Of a stretch of 5,917 bases of DNA, positions 5,032 to 5,917 are shown piece by piece. The stretch is from Methanosuratincolales archaeon (GTDB lineage Archaea > Thermoproteota > Methanomethylicia > Methanomethylicales > Methanomethylicaceae): assembly GCA_937930465.1 (NCBI GenBank), contig CALGKV010000139.1, positions 1 to 5,917 of the forward strand, in the 5' to 3' direction. Every line of letters begins with the position of its first letter. The first letter of the stretch is position 1. The notes below the pieces were generated by a model. That model worked only from the letters and a program-made list of their open reading frames with translations, made no database searches and had not been told where the DNA came from. A program made the position numbers and the translations under genes.

Positions 5032-5917
5032 TCATGCTCTTGAGGGCGGCTTCCCTTCGATCTCCAATGCCACCCCGCCGCCCTTCAGTTCTTCGATCTT
5101 GAAACCACTACCAACGAGCTTCGAGCACAACCATGTCATCGTTTCCGAGTGAGGCGTGAGCTTTGCGACTCCGATCTTCGACACTCCGTTCCCCAGGGCT
5201 AGGAGGGGGATGAGCATGTCTCCAAGATGCGAATCAACTGCCATCCCGCTTTGAAGCTCCTCCAAGAGCTTTCTCGCTGCGATCTCCCCAACCTCCTCAG
5301 CCCTCCTCTCCCTCGACCCAAGCGCGTCAGCACCCAACCTTAATCCCGTCCCGGAATCCGCCCAGATCACGATCCCGCTCCCTGCCCCCCCTATAGGGTT
5401 TGATCCCGTCTCGCTGACTATCCTTATGTTCTCGTAGCCAGCCTTCCTGAGTATGCGTTCCGCTGACGATGCCTGCCGAGAGGCGACATGGGACGGAAGG
5501 TTCGTACAGTGCGAAATGCCCCTGACACTCTCGACCCTGCCCCTCTCCACGACCCTTACTGGGCTGATCCCATTCGTCGGGACTACTGCAACCCTTACCT
5601 CCCCGCCGCCTTTCGGGAAGTGCCCCCTCCTGACAAGCTCCACCGATGCCTCGATGCCAATGATCTTGAAGGCAGGGATCGCAACATTCCTAAAATAATC
5701 GACTGGTGGACTCCATGGGACATCCGTCCCCCCTGATATCCTCACTTCGGATCTCCCTTCAGCGAACGCAAGTATGGGTATCAGCTCCTGGGCTATCAGC
5801 ATAGTGCTACCGGCAGTCCCGATCTCAAATGTGTATGTACCGCCGGTGACGGTGCCTGGGTAGAACTTGACCTCACAACTCCCTAGCTCGGCACCCTCGA
5901 GCACGCCACCTGAGACT
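5032..5917 (-). CDS. rtcA: RNA 3'-terminal phosphate cyclase (RtcA), 5' end cut by window edge
   Basis: RtcA converts an RNA 3'-phosphate to a 2',3'-cyclic phosphate using ATP through a covalent enzyme-AMP intermediate. About 294 residues are present; the reading frame stays open through the right edge. The first visible block, GAELGSCEVKFYPG, normally lies some 65-75 residues into the protein, so the GTG at 5904 is an internal Val codon. Counting from that Val, conserved blocks are GGTYTFEIGTAGS (21-33), GGTDVPWSPPVDYFRNV (58-74), RRGHFPKGGGEV (92-103), DSHLGDMLIPLLAL (224-237) and LTPHSETMTWL (249-259). H252 (codon 5149-5151) aligns with the nucleophilic His of E. coli RtcA (H309, in an HLLTN context). 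The family Asn three residues later appears as Met here. The complete protein would be about 355-370 aa or slightly less. It is convergent with the Nog1-like gene and belongs to a separate transcript. Confidence 0.94.
   Translation of the reverse strand, partial: VSGGVLEGAELGSCEVKFYPGTVTGGTYTFEIGTAGSTMLIAQELIPILAFAEGRSEVRISGGTDVPWSPPVDYFRNVAIPAFKIIGIEASVELVRRGHFPKGGGEVRVAVVPTNGISPVRVVERGRVESVRGISHCTNLPSHVASRQASSAERILRKAGYENIRIVSETGSNPIGGAGSGIVIWADSGTGLRLGADALGSRERRAEEVGEIAARKLLEELQSGMAVDSHLGDMLIPLLALGNGVSKIGVAKLTPHSETMTWLCSKLVGSGFKIEELKGGGVALEIEGKPPSRA

Noticed and set aside
5902..5904. GTG as the start codon of rtcA
   Set aside because: The frame stays open to the edge (Val-Ser-Gly-Gly before it) and the protein here begins inside a conserved block some 65-75 residues into the family. 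The gene is cut by the window, not started here.
1..5917. Mobile element, CRISPR array, tRNA or integration site
   Set aside because: No direct repeats, transposase or integrase motifs, or cloverleaf was seen by eye, and coding density leaves room only in spacers of 67 and 71 nt.

Overview
The window is archaeal, gene-dense chromosomal DNA with seven protein genes and almost no spacer. Evidence for an archaeon: an archaeal O-phosphoseryl-tRNA synthetase, a Taw1 wyosine enzyme, a proteasome beta subunit, a stand-alone MJ1316/DUF504 protein, an archaeal Nog1-type GTPase and an archaeal RtcA. The beta subunit resembles the second, non-catalytic beta subunit of Sulfolobus-type archaea as I remember it. 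SepRS is best known from methanogens. Together these suggest a TACK-group archaeon that makes Cys-tRNA through phosphoserine, possibly a methanogenic or methanogen-derived lineage. The lineage is inference and was not tested by phylogeny.

Layout. Minus strand, 3611 down to 1: psmB (non-catalytic type), taw1, a translin/TRAX-family gene and sepS (3' end cut by the window edge). The junctions are a 4-nt ATGA overlap, a 5-nt gap and a second 4-nt ATGA overlap, so this is very probably one operon. Plus strand, 3679 to 4960: an MJ1316/DUF504 gene and a Nog1-like GTPase gene overlapping it by 44 nt. The two units diverge from a 67-nt spacer (3612-3678) holding one AT-rich box that could serve both directions. 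Minus strand, 5917 to 5032: rtcA, its 5' end cut by the right edge, convergent with the GTPase gene across a 71-nt spacer. No stretch over 300 bases lacks a gene. I see no tRNA, rRNA, mobile element or CRISPR array.

Functional theme. Six of the seven genes act on RNA or ribosomes: charging tRNA-Cys with phosphoserine, wyosine synthesis on tRNA-Phe, a C3PO-like RNase, a predicted binder of cyclic-phosphate RNA ends, a ribosome-assembly GTPase, and the cyclase that makes 2',3'-cyclic phosphate ends. The seventh is a proteasome subunit that leads the operon.

Most notable points: loss of the catalytic Thr1 (Ala) in a beta subunit that keeps most other active-site positions; SepRS in a probable TACK background; an apparently catalytically complete TRAX-like RNase translationally coupled to SepRS; and DUF504 and RtcA in the same neighbourhood. 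I found no wholly new system. The closest to one is the RNA-end/tRNA cluster under a proteasome-led operon.
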